A DNA stretch of 5,340 bases. Origin: Acidobacteriota bacterium. GTDB taxonomy: Bacteria > Acidobacteriota > Vicinamibacteria > Vicinamibacterales > CAVVIG01. The translations under genes and the position numbers were made by a program. The DNA lies in assembly GCA_003222455.1 (NCBI GenBank), contig QHWF01000731.1:1-5340 (forward strand), given 5' to 3'. The first letter of the stretch is position 1, and the number at the start of each line of letters is the position of its first letter. Of this stretch, positions 1 to 5,340 are shown one piece after another. A model generated the notes under the pieces. That model had not been told where the DNA came from and did no database searches. It saw only the letters and a program-made list of their open reading frames with translations.

Positions 1-1
1 G

Positions 2-961
2 TCCATCGGGACGGCGGCGCTGAACGTCGCGCTGCGGAAGGGTCTCGACGAGTCAGTTGCCCGCCTGGAAGGCGAAGCCAGGAAGGCCCCCGAGAGCGTG
101 CGAGCCGACATCCTGTTTCCAATCGATCGCATGCGCAACGTGAACCGCGGCCGCCTTGAACTGCGCACGTTCGATCCGGAGAAAGACTTCGCCGCCGCCG
201 AGGCGATCGCCGCCGGGTCGAAGGGCGGCAAGGATCCGTTCGCCGGGCGAACAGGCGACCTGAAACGCCACTACATGCTCGATGCTGCGGCCGAGATCCT
301 TCCGTATCGAATGTACGTGCCGACGACCTACACCGGGACAAAGGCGTTCCCGCTGATCGTGGCGCTGCACGGGCTCGGCGGCACCGAGGATGCCTTCTTC
401 GAGAACTACGAGCGGAAGCTGCCGCCGCTCGCCGAACAACACGGCTACATCCTCGCAGCGTCGCTCGGGTATCGCGTGGACGGATCGTACGGGTGGGGCC
501 TCGGCACCGCGCCCGCCGATCCACTCACGAAACGCACCCAGGAGCTCAGCGAGCAGGACGTTATGCAGATGCTGCAGCACGTGCGGCAGCACTACCGGAT
601 TGACGAGAACCGGATTTACCTGATGGGTCATTCGATGGGCGGCATCGGTACGTGGAAAATCGCCGCGAAATATCCGGACATCTGGGCCGCCATCGCGCCG
701 ATCTCGGGCTCGGGAGCTCCTGCGACGCTCGAACGGATCCGTCATATCCCCGAAGTGGTCGTCCACGGTGATGACGATGCGACCGTGAACGTGTCGGGAT
801 CGCGGACGATGGTCGCGAAGATGAAAGATCTGGGCACCGAGGTGAAGTACATCGAGGTCCCCGGCGGCTCGCACAGCGGCGTGGTTGCGCCGAACCTGGC
901 CGCGGTCATCGAGTTCTTCGATGCACACAGGAAAACGGTCAGGCCAACGTCGCACCAATGA
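2..961 (+). CDS. Alpha/beta-hydrolase, esterase/depolymerase type (5' partial)
   Basis: Predicted serine hydrolase cleaving an ester (possibly peptide) bond; the substrate cannot be read from the sequence. Numbering from the in-frame GTG at 98, the nucleophile elbow GHSMG gives Ser179. An oxyanion-type HGLGG lies at 91-95 after the strand FPLIVAL. The acid is probably Asp227 in HGDDDATV, and the base is His259 in GGSHSG. This order and spacing fit the esterase/PHB-depolymerase or dienelactone-hydrolase-like branch of the fold. The reading frame stays open from base 2 to the GTG at 98, which has no clear Shine-Dalgarno, so the gene very probably begins left of the window and 98 is not the true start. 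The visible ~65 residues before the hydrolase core are charged and may be part of an N-terminal extension. No signal peptide is visible, but the real N-terminus is missing. The stop is TGA at 959-961. The hydrolase call is firm; the subfamily is not. Confidence 0.85.
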   Translation, partial: SIGTAALNVALRKGLDESVARLEGEARKAPESVRADILFPIDRMRNVNRGRLELRTFDPEKDFAAAEAIAAGSKGGKDPFAGRTGDLKRHYMLDAAAEILPYRMYVPTTYTGTKAFPLIVALHGLGGTEDAFFENYERKLPPLAEQHGYILAASLGYRVDGSYGWGLGTAPADPLTKRTQELSEQDVMQMLQHVRQHYRIDENRIYLMGHSMGGIGTWKIAAKYPDIWAAIAPISGSGAPATLERIRHIPEVVVHGDDDATVNVSGSRTMVAKMKDLGTEVKYIEVPGGSHSGVVAPNLAAVIEFFDAHRKTVRPTSHQ

Positions 962-1057
962 GAAATGCCGCGAACCCGTCAACCGCGTGAATTCCGGCCG
1001 TGCAGCCTGAGCCTGTGCTTCGATTGGCTTGAATCGATCGCCGGACTCGCGCGCTGC
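962..1057. other. Spacer downstream of the hydrolase gene
   Basis: No convincing gene or promoter is seen here. There is a small perfect inverted repeat (TCGATT at 1020-1025, AATCGA at 1032-1037, 6-nt loop), but no T-run follows it, so it is not a good intrinsic terminator. An in-frame ATG at 965 could extend the next small reading frame leftwards to 88 residues. The added 31 residues have weaker coding character, with mixed third-position bases and several Cys and Trp, so I do not favour that start. Confidence 0.3.
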
Positions 1058-1231
1058 ATGTGTCTCTCTAAAGATCTAAGACAGCAGTTGAAGACTTGGA
1101 CTGCGACGGAGCAGGCAGCGCGGACGCGAGAGAACGACGCCGCACAGGCGCTGACGACCGAGCAAAAGCGCTGGGTCCACCTGAACACGCGGCTCGACGA
1201 ACTGGAACGTCTGTTGGCACCCGTTCGGTGA
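1058..1231 (+). CDS. Possible small helical/coiled-coil protein (57 aa)
   Basis: I do not recognise this as a named family. The frame from ATG 1058 to TGA 1229-1231 encodes a strongly helical, charged protein. After MCLSKDLRQQ it has alternating charged and hydrophobic positions, with Trp14 and Trp40, and ends in LDELERLLAP, which suggests a short coiled coil. Third codon positions are strongly G/C from about 1100 to the stop, as in the neighbouring genes, which supports real coding. The first few codons are A/T-richer, and no Shine-Dalgarno precedes the ATG. Alternatives are an in-frame ATG at 965 (88 aa, only 3 nt after the hydrolase stop) or a TTG at 1088. It could also be non-coding. The position between hydrolase and propeller genes gives no functional hint. 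Confidence 0.45.
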   Translation: MCLSKDLRQQLKTWTATEQAARTRENDAAQALTTEQKRWVHLNTRLDELERLLAPVR

Positions 1232-1265
1232 CATCTGCGTTCTCGCCGTTCGTTAGAATCTGCGC
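1228..1265 (+). promoter_or_regulatory. Putative promoter for a leaderless transcript
   Basis: A -10-like TAGAAT lies at 1254-1259, followed by only 6 nt before the GTG start of the propeller gene at 1266. GTGACA at 1228-1233 resembles a -35 box, but the 20-nt spacing is long. Transcription would begin at or next to the GTG, and no Shine-Dalgarno is present, so a leaderless mRNA is the simplest reading. This is inferred from motif spacing only. Confidence 0.4.
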
Positions 1266-2993
1266 GTGCAGCGCCTCACCATTCGTGCCACGATTCTCGC
1301 CGTCGTCGTAGCGGTCGCGGCCGGCGTCGTGACTTTTATAACGTATACATCGCCCAAGACGCAGCCGCCGCAACTCACCTCGGTCGCAACCGCGCATCAG
1401 TACGGCCCGGTCGGCTATCGAGATCCGGCGGCAGCGATCTCACCGGACGCCCGATGGATCGCGTATTCGGAGGGCCGGTTCCTGCGCGTGCGCGCAATCG
1501 GCGGCGGGCCCGTCACGGAGTTTGCACCCGCGACGGCTCAGATCCGGCATCTGTCCTGGCGCGCCGATAACAAAACCGTTCTCGCCGGCGGTGACCTCTA
1601 CGATCGCGTGGCGGGTACGCGAACGGCGCTCTGGCCCAATCGCACCGACCTGCTGGCGCACGATGGACCCGTCGCGGCGACCGTGTCGAACGGCGATCTG
1701 TTGCGTCAGGCCGTGTGGTCGCGCGATGGCGAGGCGTTGGCGGCAATTGTTTCCGGCCGCGACGGATCGCAGCTGTGGACGGTGTCGGCGGATGGCGGCT
1801 CGGCGCACGTCCATCTGCTGAAATCACGCGCCACCTCTCCGGCATGGACGCCGCGCGGTGACGTTGGCTGCATCGCCGCTGTCGCCGGCCGGCTGCGAAT
1901 CACCATCCCGTGCGGCAGTGGGACGCCGGTCCGTTTCACCCCGGATCTCGATGCGTACGGGCCGCTGGCGTTCTCGCCCGACGGTGCGATGGCCTATGTG
2001 GGCCTGCCAAACAGCGGCGGTACGCTCGATCTGTGGGCCGCGCCGACCGACGGCGGCAGCGCTCGCCGGCTCACGGCGTTCTCGCGCGACACCTACGGGC
2101 CGAGCGTGGCAAACGACGGAACGGTTCTGTTCAAGAGCCAGAGTTATCGCACCGCAGTCGCGGCTGCCGCCACAGACGGCTCGGCGCTGCGGACGCTGGC
2201 GACGTTTCAGAGCGAAACGCCATCGTGGGATCCCACCGGCCGGTGGATTGGCATCACATACGGCACCTGGCGACGGGTTGTGGACGATGCGAATTATCCG
2301 GACATCGCACAGGAAGTCGGAATCATCGCCGCAGATTCGGGGCAGCCGTCGACGAGTCCGGCGCGCGTCGTTCACGACTCCAGCTCTGAGGACCAGTCGA
2401 TGTGCTGGTCGCCGAATGGAAAGTGGATTGCATTTCACTCGCACAAGGAACAATCCGACGATGTCTGGCTGCGATCGGCGGACGGCGCCGCCCCGGTGCG
2501 CCGCATCAGCATGCTCGGTCGCGGCGCCGAAACCGGGTGGCCGCGCTGGTCGCCCGACGGGCGCTGGGTGTTGTTCGAGGGCGCGAGCCGCCAGACGAAG
2601 CGTTCAGTGCTATATGTGATCGGAGTCGATCAGCGCAGCGGCGATGTGACGGCAGACGCGGCCGAAGTCCCGGTCTCGGGCATGGACGCCGAAATTGGTC
2701 ACGGAGAGTGGCTGCCCGACAGCACGCAAATCGTGGTTGAGGCAACCGAGGCTGCCTCGGAGCACGAGCATCCCGGTCTCGGCATCTCACCTGATGGTCG
2801 CGAGGCGGCGTTCATCGCGCCGGACGCGGCCGGGTTCTTCCAGATATTCCGGTTGCCGCTCGATGGCGGCCAGCCGCGTCCGATCACGACCGATCACTCG
2901 CACAAGACGCAACCGGCCTGGTCGCCCGACGGTCGTCGTCTTGCGTTCACGGTCTGGGAGTACAACGCTCAACTCTGGGCGATTCGACCGTGA
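1266..2993 (+). CDS. Membrane-anchored or secreted PD40/TolB-type beta-propeller protein
   Basis: A 575-residue protein made almost wholly of WD40-like (PD40, TolB-type) propeller repeats. The GTG start is chosen because it gives a positively charged N-terminus (Arg3, Arg7) followed by a hydrophobic segment at about 9-27, then a Pro/Thr-rich linker. This is a signal anchor or uncleaved signal peptide placing the rest outside the cytoplasmic membrane. Repeat signatures of the form W-S-P-D-G-x-W-I-A recur at about 57, 97, 150, 193, 235, 279, 320, 380, 428, 481, 507 and 551. The clearest are WSPNGKWIAF (381-390) and WSPDGRWVLF (428-437). In known proteins such propellers serve as protein-interaction platforms or precede S9 peptidase or kinase domains. 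Here no catalytic domain follows, since the protein ends right after the last blade. Cys202 and Cys216 could pair. Partner and role are unknown. It converges on the downstream minus-strand gene. Confidence 0.85.
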   Translation: MQRLTIRATILAVVVAVAAGVVTFITYTSPKTQPPQLTSVATAHQYGPVGYRDPAAAISPDARWIAYSEGRFLRVRAIGGGPVTEFAPATAQIRHLSWRADNKTVLAGGDLYDRVAGTRTALWPNRTDLLAHDGPVAATVSNGDLLRQAVWSRDGEALAAIVSGRDGSQLWTVSADGGSAHVHLLKSRATSPAWTPRGDVGCIAAVAGRLRITIPCGSGTPVRFTPDLDAYGPLAFSPDGAMAYVGLPNSGGTLDLWAAPTDGGSARRLTAFSRDTYGPSVANDGTVLFKSQSYRTAVAAAATDGSALRTLATFQSETPSWDPTGRWIGITYGTWRRVVDDANYPDIAQEVGIIAADSGQPSTSPARVVHDSSSEDQSMCWSPNGKWIAFHSHKEQSDDVWLRSADGAAPVRRISMLGRGAETGWPRWSPDGRWVLFEGASRQTKRSVLYVIGVDQRSGDVTADAAEVPVSGMDAEIGHGEWLPDSTQIVVEATEAASEHEHPGLGISPDGREAAFIAPDAAGFFQIFRLPLDGGQPRPITTDHSHKTQPAWSPDGRRLAFTVWEYNAQLWAIRP

Positions 2994-2995
2994 TG

Positions 2996-3025
2996 AAAAT
3001 CTGACCGTGTGGCGGCGGCGGTCAG
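2996..3025 (-). terminator. Probable intrinsic terminator of the glycosyltransferase gene
   Basis: A perfect 7-bp inverted repeat (CTGACCG at 3001-3007, CGGTCAG at 3019-3025) flanks an 11-nt GC-rich loop. Read on the minus strand, the stem is followed by ATTTTC, a short T-run at 2999-2996. The stop codon of the glycosyltransferase (3024-3022) lies inside the 5' arm. The plus strand has no T-run after the stem, so evidence for terminating the propeller gene is weaker. The T-run is only four bases, hence moderate confidence. Confidence 0.45.
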
Positions 3026-4203
3026 TCGGACGCTCGAGCCTTCGGGCGTGCCTGTTTGAGCAACGCCTCGACTTTGCCCATGACGGTCGGCCAGCGATAC
3101 TCGCGATCGACATAGGCAAACCCCTGCCGCCCGAACTGCGTGGCGATGCCGGGATCGTCGAGCAGACAGGTGAGCGCGGCGACGAACTCTGCCGCCGTTC
3201 GATAATAGAGGCCTCCGTCGGCGCGCAGCACCTGACCGCGCAGAACCGCGCAGCGCGCGTTGACGAGCGCCGGCACGGCGCGATTCCAGGCTTCGAGCAG
3301 CACCATGCTCAGGCTCTCGAACGGCGACGGCATCAGCAGCACCCGTGCGCGAGCGAGCAACGCGTCCCGCACGGCAGCGTCCACGAACCCGAGCCGGCGG
3401 ATCCACGGCGCATCGGGCACCGGCATGTTCGCCGGACCAGCCATCACGAGCTGCGCGGTCCCGCCTGCCGCAGCGTATCTCGCGAAATGCTCGAGCAACG
3501 TCCGGCACCCCTTGTTCGGATCGATGCGCCCGAGGTACAGCACGAACGGATCGGCAAGGTCCAGCGCCTCGAGACGTGAAACGTCTGCGGCGTCCGGTGG
3601 CGGATCGATGCCGCAGCCGATCACGGCCGATGGCGTTGTCCCGGGAACACGACATCCCACCAACTGCTGCTCTTCCGGAGTCAGAAACAGAAACCCGGCG
3701 GGGCGGGCGAAATAATCCGCCAGGAGGCTGATATGAATGGCCGGATCCTCTTCGGCCGTCGGCACCAGCACCGCCCGATCGGCCGCGAGCGGCAGGCCGA
3801 AGTAGCTGTTGAAATAGCGGTACGACCAGAACAACACCCGATCGTAGTCGCCGCTGTGGCGATCGAGGTTGTCCAGCAGATCGGGCGTCACCGGGCCGTT
3901 CTCGCGGAACCAGTCCTCCTCTTCGGACGGCGTGGCGCGGCCGGAGAACACGATGTCGCTGATGTCGATGAAGCGGTGGATGTTGCGCTGCCGGGCGACC
4001 GGAAAGCGTAAGACCGTCAGCGGTCCGAGACGTGACTCACCCGCCGGATAGTAGTTCTCCCAGCCAACGTGATCCCTCGCGCACGTGGTCAGAATCGTGA
4101 CGTCGTGCGTCGCAGCGAGATGCTCGGCGATGAGACGGCAGTGGTTTTCCGAGCCACCGGCGATCTCGTCACCGAACCGGTGGATGACGCACGCCAGCTT
4201 CAT
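3022..4203 (-). CDS. Glycosyltransferase, family 4-like (GT-B fold)
   Basis: Predicted retaining glycosyltransferase that moves a sugar from a nucleotide-sugar donor to a glycan or lipid-linked acceptor at the cytoplasmic face of the membrane. It is 393 residues, normal for the family. The N-terminal domain starts MKLACVIHRFGDEIAGGSE, with the Gly-Gly-Ser-Glu loop at 16-19 typical of GT4 acceptor domains. The C-terminal donor domain opens with LYLGRIDPNKG (222-232; Arg226 and Lys231 are the expected phosphate-contacting pair). It also carries the E-x7-E motif, Glu296 and Glu304, in SPFESLSMVLLEAW. The start at 4203 is chosen because the family N-terminus begins exactly there. The frame stays open to 4500, but that extension is low-complexity repeat translation. 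No Shine-Dalgarno precedes the ATG; a long inverted repeat lies just upstream. The helical-protein gene upstream, same strand and 77 nt away, suggests a two-gene unit for surface polysaccharide synthesis. Donor and acceptor are unknown. Confidence 0.88.
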   Translation of the reverse strand: MKLACVIHRFGDEIAGGSENHCRLIAEHLAATHDVTILTTCARDHVGWENYYPAGESRLGPLTVLRFPVARQRNIHRFIDISDIVFSGRATPSEEEDWFRENGPVTPDLLDNLDRHSGDYDRVLFWSYRYFNSYFGLPLAADRAVLVPTAEEDPAIHISLLADYFARPAGFLFLTPEEQQLVGCRVPGTTPSAVIGCGIDPPPDAADVSRLEALDLADPFVLYLGRIDPNKGCRTLLEHFARYAAAGGTAQLVMAGPANMPVPDAPWIRRLGFVDAAVRDALLARARVLLMPSPFESLSMVLLEAWNRAVPALVNARCAVLRGQVLRADGGLYYRTAAEFVAALTCLLDDPGIATQFGRQGFAYVDREYRWPTVMGKVEALLKQARPKARASD

Positions 4204-4212
4204 CGCTGAGGA

Positions 4213-4347
4213 AACGGAGGATACGGAGGCAACGGGATCACACAGAGAAACGGAGAAACGGAGATCATCACGTAAATCATCTAGGAGTCCGTTCGTCTCC
4301 GTTGCTCCGTTTCTCTGTGTATGGCCGTTTCCTCCGTATGCTCCGTT
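4213..4347. repeat. Long imperfect inverted repeat (52-nt arms, 31-nt loop)
   Basis: The arms 4213-4264 and 4296-4347 are reverse complements at 45 of 52 positions. The inner 25 positions (4240-4264 with 4296-4320) match at 24. The only multi-base bulge is 4236-4239 opposite 4321-4324. Both arms are built from short AACGGAG(G)-type units. On the minus strand, the right arm encodes residues ~155-172 of the helical protein, the loop carries its stop codon, and the left arm ends 9 nt before the glycosyltransferase ATG. No T-run follows, so it is not an ordinary intrinsic terminator. In a two-gene mRNA it would fold into a strong hairpin between the cistrons. Confidence 0.85.
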
Positions 4348-4811
4348 CCCGTTGCCTCCGTTGCCTCCGTTGTCTCCGTTCGCTCCAGCGCGAGACGCAG
4401 GCGCGCGTTCTCGATCGCCAGCTCCTCGATGCACGCGAACAGCAGGCGGTTCACGCGGTGCTGGCGCCTGAAGTTTTCGCGCGTGTACTCCAGAAGCCAC
4501 CGCGAAAGCGGCAGCAGCACCCGCCGCTTCACCAGCAGAATGATCGGACCGAGCGCGGGCCGATGGCTCGAGAGCGACAATTGCGTCCGGAGATCCCAGT
4601 CGCCACTCTCGTCCAGCAATTCCGGCAGGAGGAGAAAATCCGGATTACGACCCTCAGTCGCATGCCCCAGCAGCGACCAGACCCGCTCGAATAGCACCGG
4701 ATCGCGGTACTCGGCGGAACCTCCGTGTTCCGTCACGCGGCGCCGGATCGCTTCGCGCACCTGACTCTCGATCCGATCCATCACGGGCTTGGTTCGAACA
4801 GGTGCGTCCAT
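4281..4811 (-). CDS. Helical protein of unknown function upstream of the glycosyltransferase
   Basis: I cannot name a family or reaction. The 176-residue protein has three visible parts. A charged helical N-terminus spans about 10-50. A conserved-looking middle (about 57-112) carries LLPELLDESGDWDLRTQLSL, then a hydrophobic, basic stretch at 87-107 (GPIILLVKRRVLLPLSRWLL) that could lie on the membrane surface. A helix at about 112-143 ends in IEELAIENARLRLALE, which looks coiled-coil-like. From memory, similar segments sit next to glycosyltransferases in surface-polysaccharide loci, so an accessory role is plausible but inferred. Residues from about 144 to 176 (Thr/Glu/Arg-rich) come from the 9-bp repeat and inverted-repeat DNA and probably do not belong to the ancestral protein. 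The start is ATG 4811, with a weak GGGG-containing leader; Met11 at 4781 is an alternative with no better ribosome site. Confidence 0.7.
   Translation of the reverse strand: MDAPVRTKPVMDRIESQVREAIRRRVTEHGGSAEYRDPVLFERVWSLLGHATEGRNPDFLLLPELLDESGDWDLRTQLSLSSHRPALGPIILLVKRRVLLPLSRWLLEYTRENFRRQHRVNRLLFACIEELAIENARLRLALERTETTEATEATGTEHTEETAIHRETEQRRRTDS
4341..4381. repeat. 9-bp tandem repeat (CCTCCGTTG type)
   Basis: Two identical CCTCCGTTG units at 4355-4363 and 4364-4372 are followed by a variant TCTCCGTTC at 4373-4381 and preceded by related CTCCGTT fragments. The period is three codons, so unit gain or loss would not shift the frame. On the minus strand it encodes the Thr-Glu-Ala-Thr-Glu-Ala tail of the helical protein. 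It grades into the outer arm of the adjoining inverted repeat. Confidence 0.8.
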
Positions 4812-4843
4812 CCGCTTACCCCGGGGATGGTTTCGCGTAGCCG

Positions 4844-4903
4844 GTCCAGCTAGAGCCGGACACTACAGACGGTTCGAGGGCGCGGCTGAAGTCCGACACG
4901 ACC
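4844..4903 (+). repeat. Two degenerate copies of a dispersed palindromic repeat (VRLKPDTT type)
   Basis: Two 24-nt units, 4844-4867 and 4880-4903, lie exactly 36 bp apart in the same orientation. Read in one frame they give V-Q-L-E-P-D-T-T and A-R-L-K-S-D-T-T. This matches the octapeptide V-R-L-K-P-D-T-T that I recall as the chance translation of a repeat common between genes in acidobacterial genomes. The first copy is nearly palindromic: GTCCAGCT at 4844-4851 against AGCCGGAC at 4854-4861 pairs at 7 of 8 positions. The unit is intergenic here; the apparent short reading frame through it is not a gene. The flanks 4812-4843 and 4904-4967 show nothing else I can support. Confidence 0.65.
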
Positions 4904-4967
4904 GCGGACGCAGGCCGGCCGACGCGAGACACCAACGAACACATCAACGTGACAACGGCCAGGGCGT

Positions 4968-5339
4968 TCACGGTGATTGCCGTTTCGCGGTGAACGTGCC
5001 CTGAGCCCTGCCGCCGAGATCGACGCTGCCCTTCATCGAGTCCTTGTTTTCGATCGTTCCTGTGTACGTAACAGTCAGCGACGTGCCCTGCGCGTCGGCG
5101 TTGAACGTGAACTTGATCTCCTGCCCTTTCACGCTGCCGGTCAGGTCGGCCTCACCCAGGTTCTGCGACGAGTAGTGGCCCGTCAGCTTCTCGCCATCCT
5201 GCTTGAGCGTGACGGTCGGCGTTCCGCCACCGGCATCGGTCTGAACCGTGAACGTCCATTGGCCGGTCACGTCAATTTTCGAACTTTGAGGCGAGACCGT
5301 GGCAACAGAAGAGAGAGCGATCGCGATTGCAAACATGAC
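4968..5339 (-). CDS. Small secreted beta-rich protein (5' end probably outside window)
   Basis: About 122 residues from the ATG at 5336. The first ~17 residues (FAIAIALSSVATVSPQ) form the hydrophobic core and cleavage region of a Sec signal peptide. There is no Lys or Arg before the core, and the frame stays open to the edge, so the true start is probably just beyond the window. The mature part is a run of short alternating strands rich in Thr, Gly and Val: DVTGQWTFTV, PTVTLKQDGEKLTGHY, ADLTGSVKGQEIKFTF, LTVTYTGTIENKDSMKGSVDLG and a final GTFTAK. This resembles a small lipocalin-like or beta-sandwich fold, and I recall similar uncharacterised secreted proteins from Acidobacteriota. There is no catalytic motif and no Cys, so binding or a structural role is only a guess. 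It lies 156 bp upstream of the helical-protein gene on the same strand, separated by repeat DNA, so co-transcription is uncertain. Confidence 0.78.
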   Translation of the reverse strand, partial: VMFAIAIALSSVATVSPQSSKIDVTGQWTFTVQTDAGGGTPTVTLKQDGEKLTGHYSSQNLGEADLTGSVKGQEIKFTFNADAQGTSLTVTYTGTIENKDSMKGSVDLGGRAQGTFTAKRQSP

Positions 5340-5340
5340 C

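Noticed and set aside
53..982. 309-codon open frame on the minus strand opposite the hydrolase
   Set aside because: Arg/His/Pro-rich translation with no domain. The plus strand carries an intact catalytic triad, so this is a high-GC antisense shadow.
958..990. ATGA overlap at the hydrolase stop, suggesting a translationally coupled gene
   Set aside because: The frame from ATG 958 closes after 10 codons.
1331..1350. A/T-rich patch resembling a promoter near the start of the propeller gene
   Set aside because: It lies within the membrane-segment and linker codons, has no paired -35, and has no start codon placed to use it.
1824..2453. Long minus-strand open frame inside the propeller gene
   Set aside because: Low-complexity Arg-rich translation opposite clear PD40 repeats; a shadow frame.
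2695..3579. 294-codon plus-strand open frame spanning the end of the propeller gene and the glycosyltransferase
   Set aside because: It is out of frame with one real gene and antisense to another, and its translation is Arg/Ser-rich with no recognisable fold.
4213..4381. CRISPR array
   Set aside because: Repeat units are about 9 bp with no unique spacers, the arms are inverted, and there are no cas genes.
4204..4500. N-terminal extension of the glycosyltransferase to an ATG at 4500
   Set aside because: The added 99 residues are Asn/Gly repeat and the shadow of the upstream gene; the GT4 N-terminus begins exactly at 4203.
4819..4826. CCCCGGGG palindrome just upstream of the helical-protein start
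   Set aside because: An 8-bp palindrome is expected by chance in GC-rich DNA, and nothing around it suggests an operator.
4965..4996. 7-bp inverted repeat (CGTTCAC / GTGAACG) at the end of the secreted-protein gene
   Set aside because: 18-nt loop and no T-run on the minus strand after it; too weak to call a terminator.
4789..5004. 71-codon plus-strand open frame in the right-hand spacer
   Set aside because: It is made of the dispersed repeat units in another frame and overlaps the real minus-strand genes at both ends.

Overview
The window is GC-rich, chromosome-like bacterial DNA. Several features point to an Acidobacteriota-type organism, possibly Vicinamibacteria: a stand-alone PD40/TolB-type propeller protein, a small secreted beta-rich protein, a surface-glycan type glycosyltransferase, and decayed intergenic repeats that translate as V-R-L-K-P-D-T-T-like octapeptides. 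This taxonomic placement is inferred from recalled family resemblance; no marker gene is present.

Layout, left half, plus strand. The 3' part of an alpha/beta-hydrolase (esterase/depolymerase type, 2-961) runs in from the left edge. A 304-bp stretch follows, holding a possible 57-residue helical protein (1058-1231). Next is a 575-residue membrane-anchored beta-propeller protein (1266-2993). It starts at a GTG directly behind a -10-like TAGAAT, which suggests a leaderless transcript.

Layout, right half, minus strand. The propeller gene converges on a glycosyltransferase (GT4-like, 3022-4203) across a 28-bp gap containing a probable intrinsic terminator. Upstream of the glycosyltransferase, in the same orientation, is a 176-residue helical protein of unknown function (4281-4811). 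Its last ~33 residues are encoded by a 9-bp minisatellite and one arm of a long imperfect inverted repeat (4213-4347). A 156-bp spacer holds two degenerate copies of a dispersed repeat (4844-4903). A small secreted protein (4968 to the right edge) closes the window; its 5' end is probably outside.

Working together: the glycosyltransferase and the helical protein look like a two-gene unit for cell-surface polysaccharide work. The hydrolase, propeller protein and secreted protein show no shared pathway. I see no convincing new defence, mobile or catalytic system. The most unusual structure is the repeat/hairpin block that both extends the helical protein and forms the leader of the glycosyltransferase gene.
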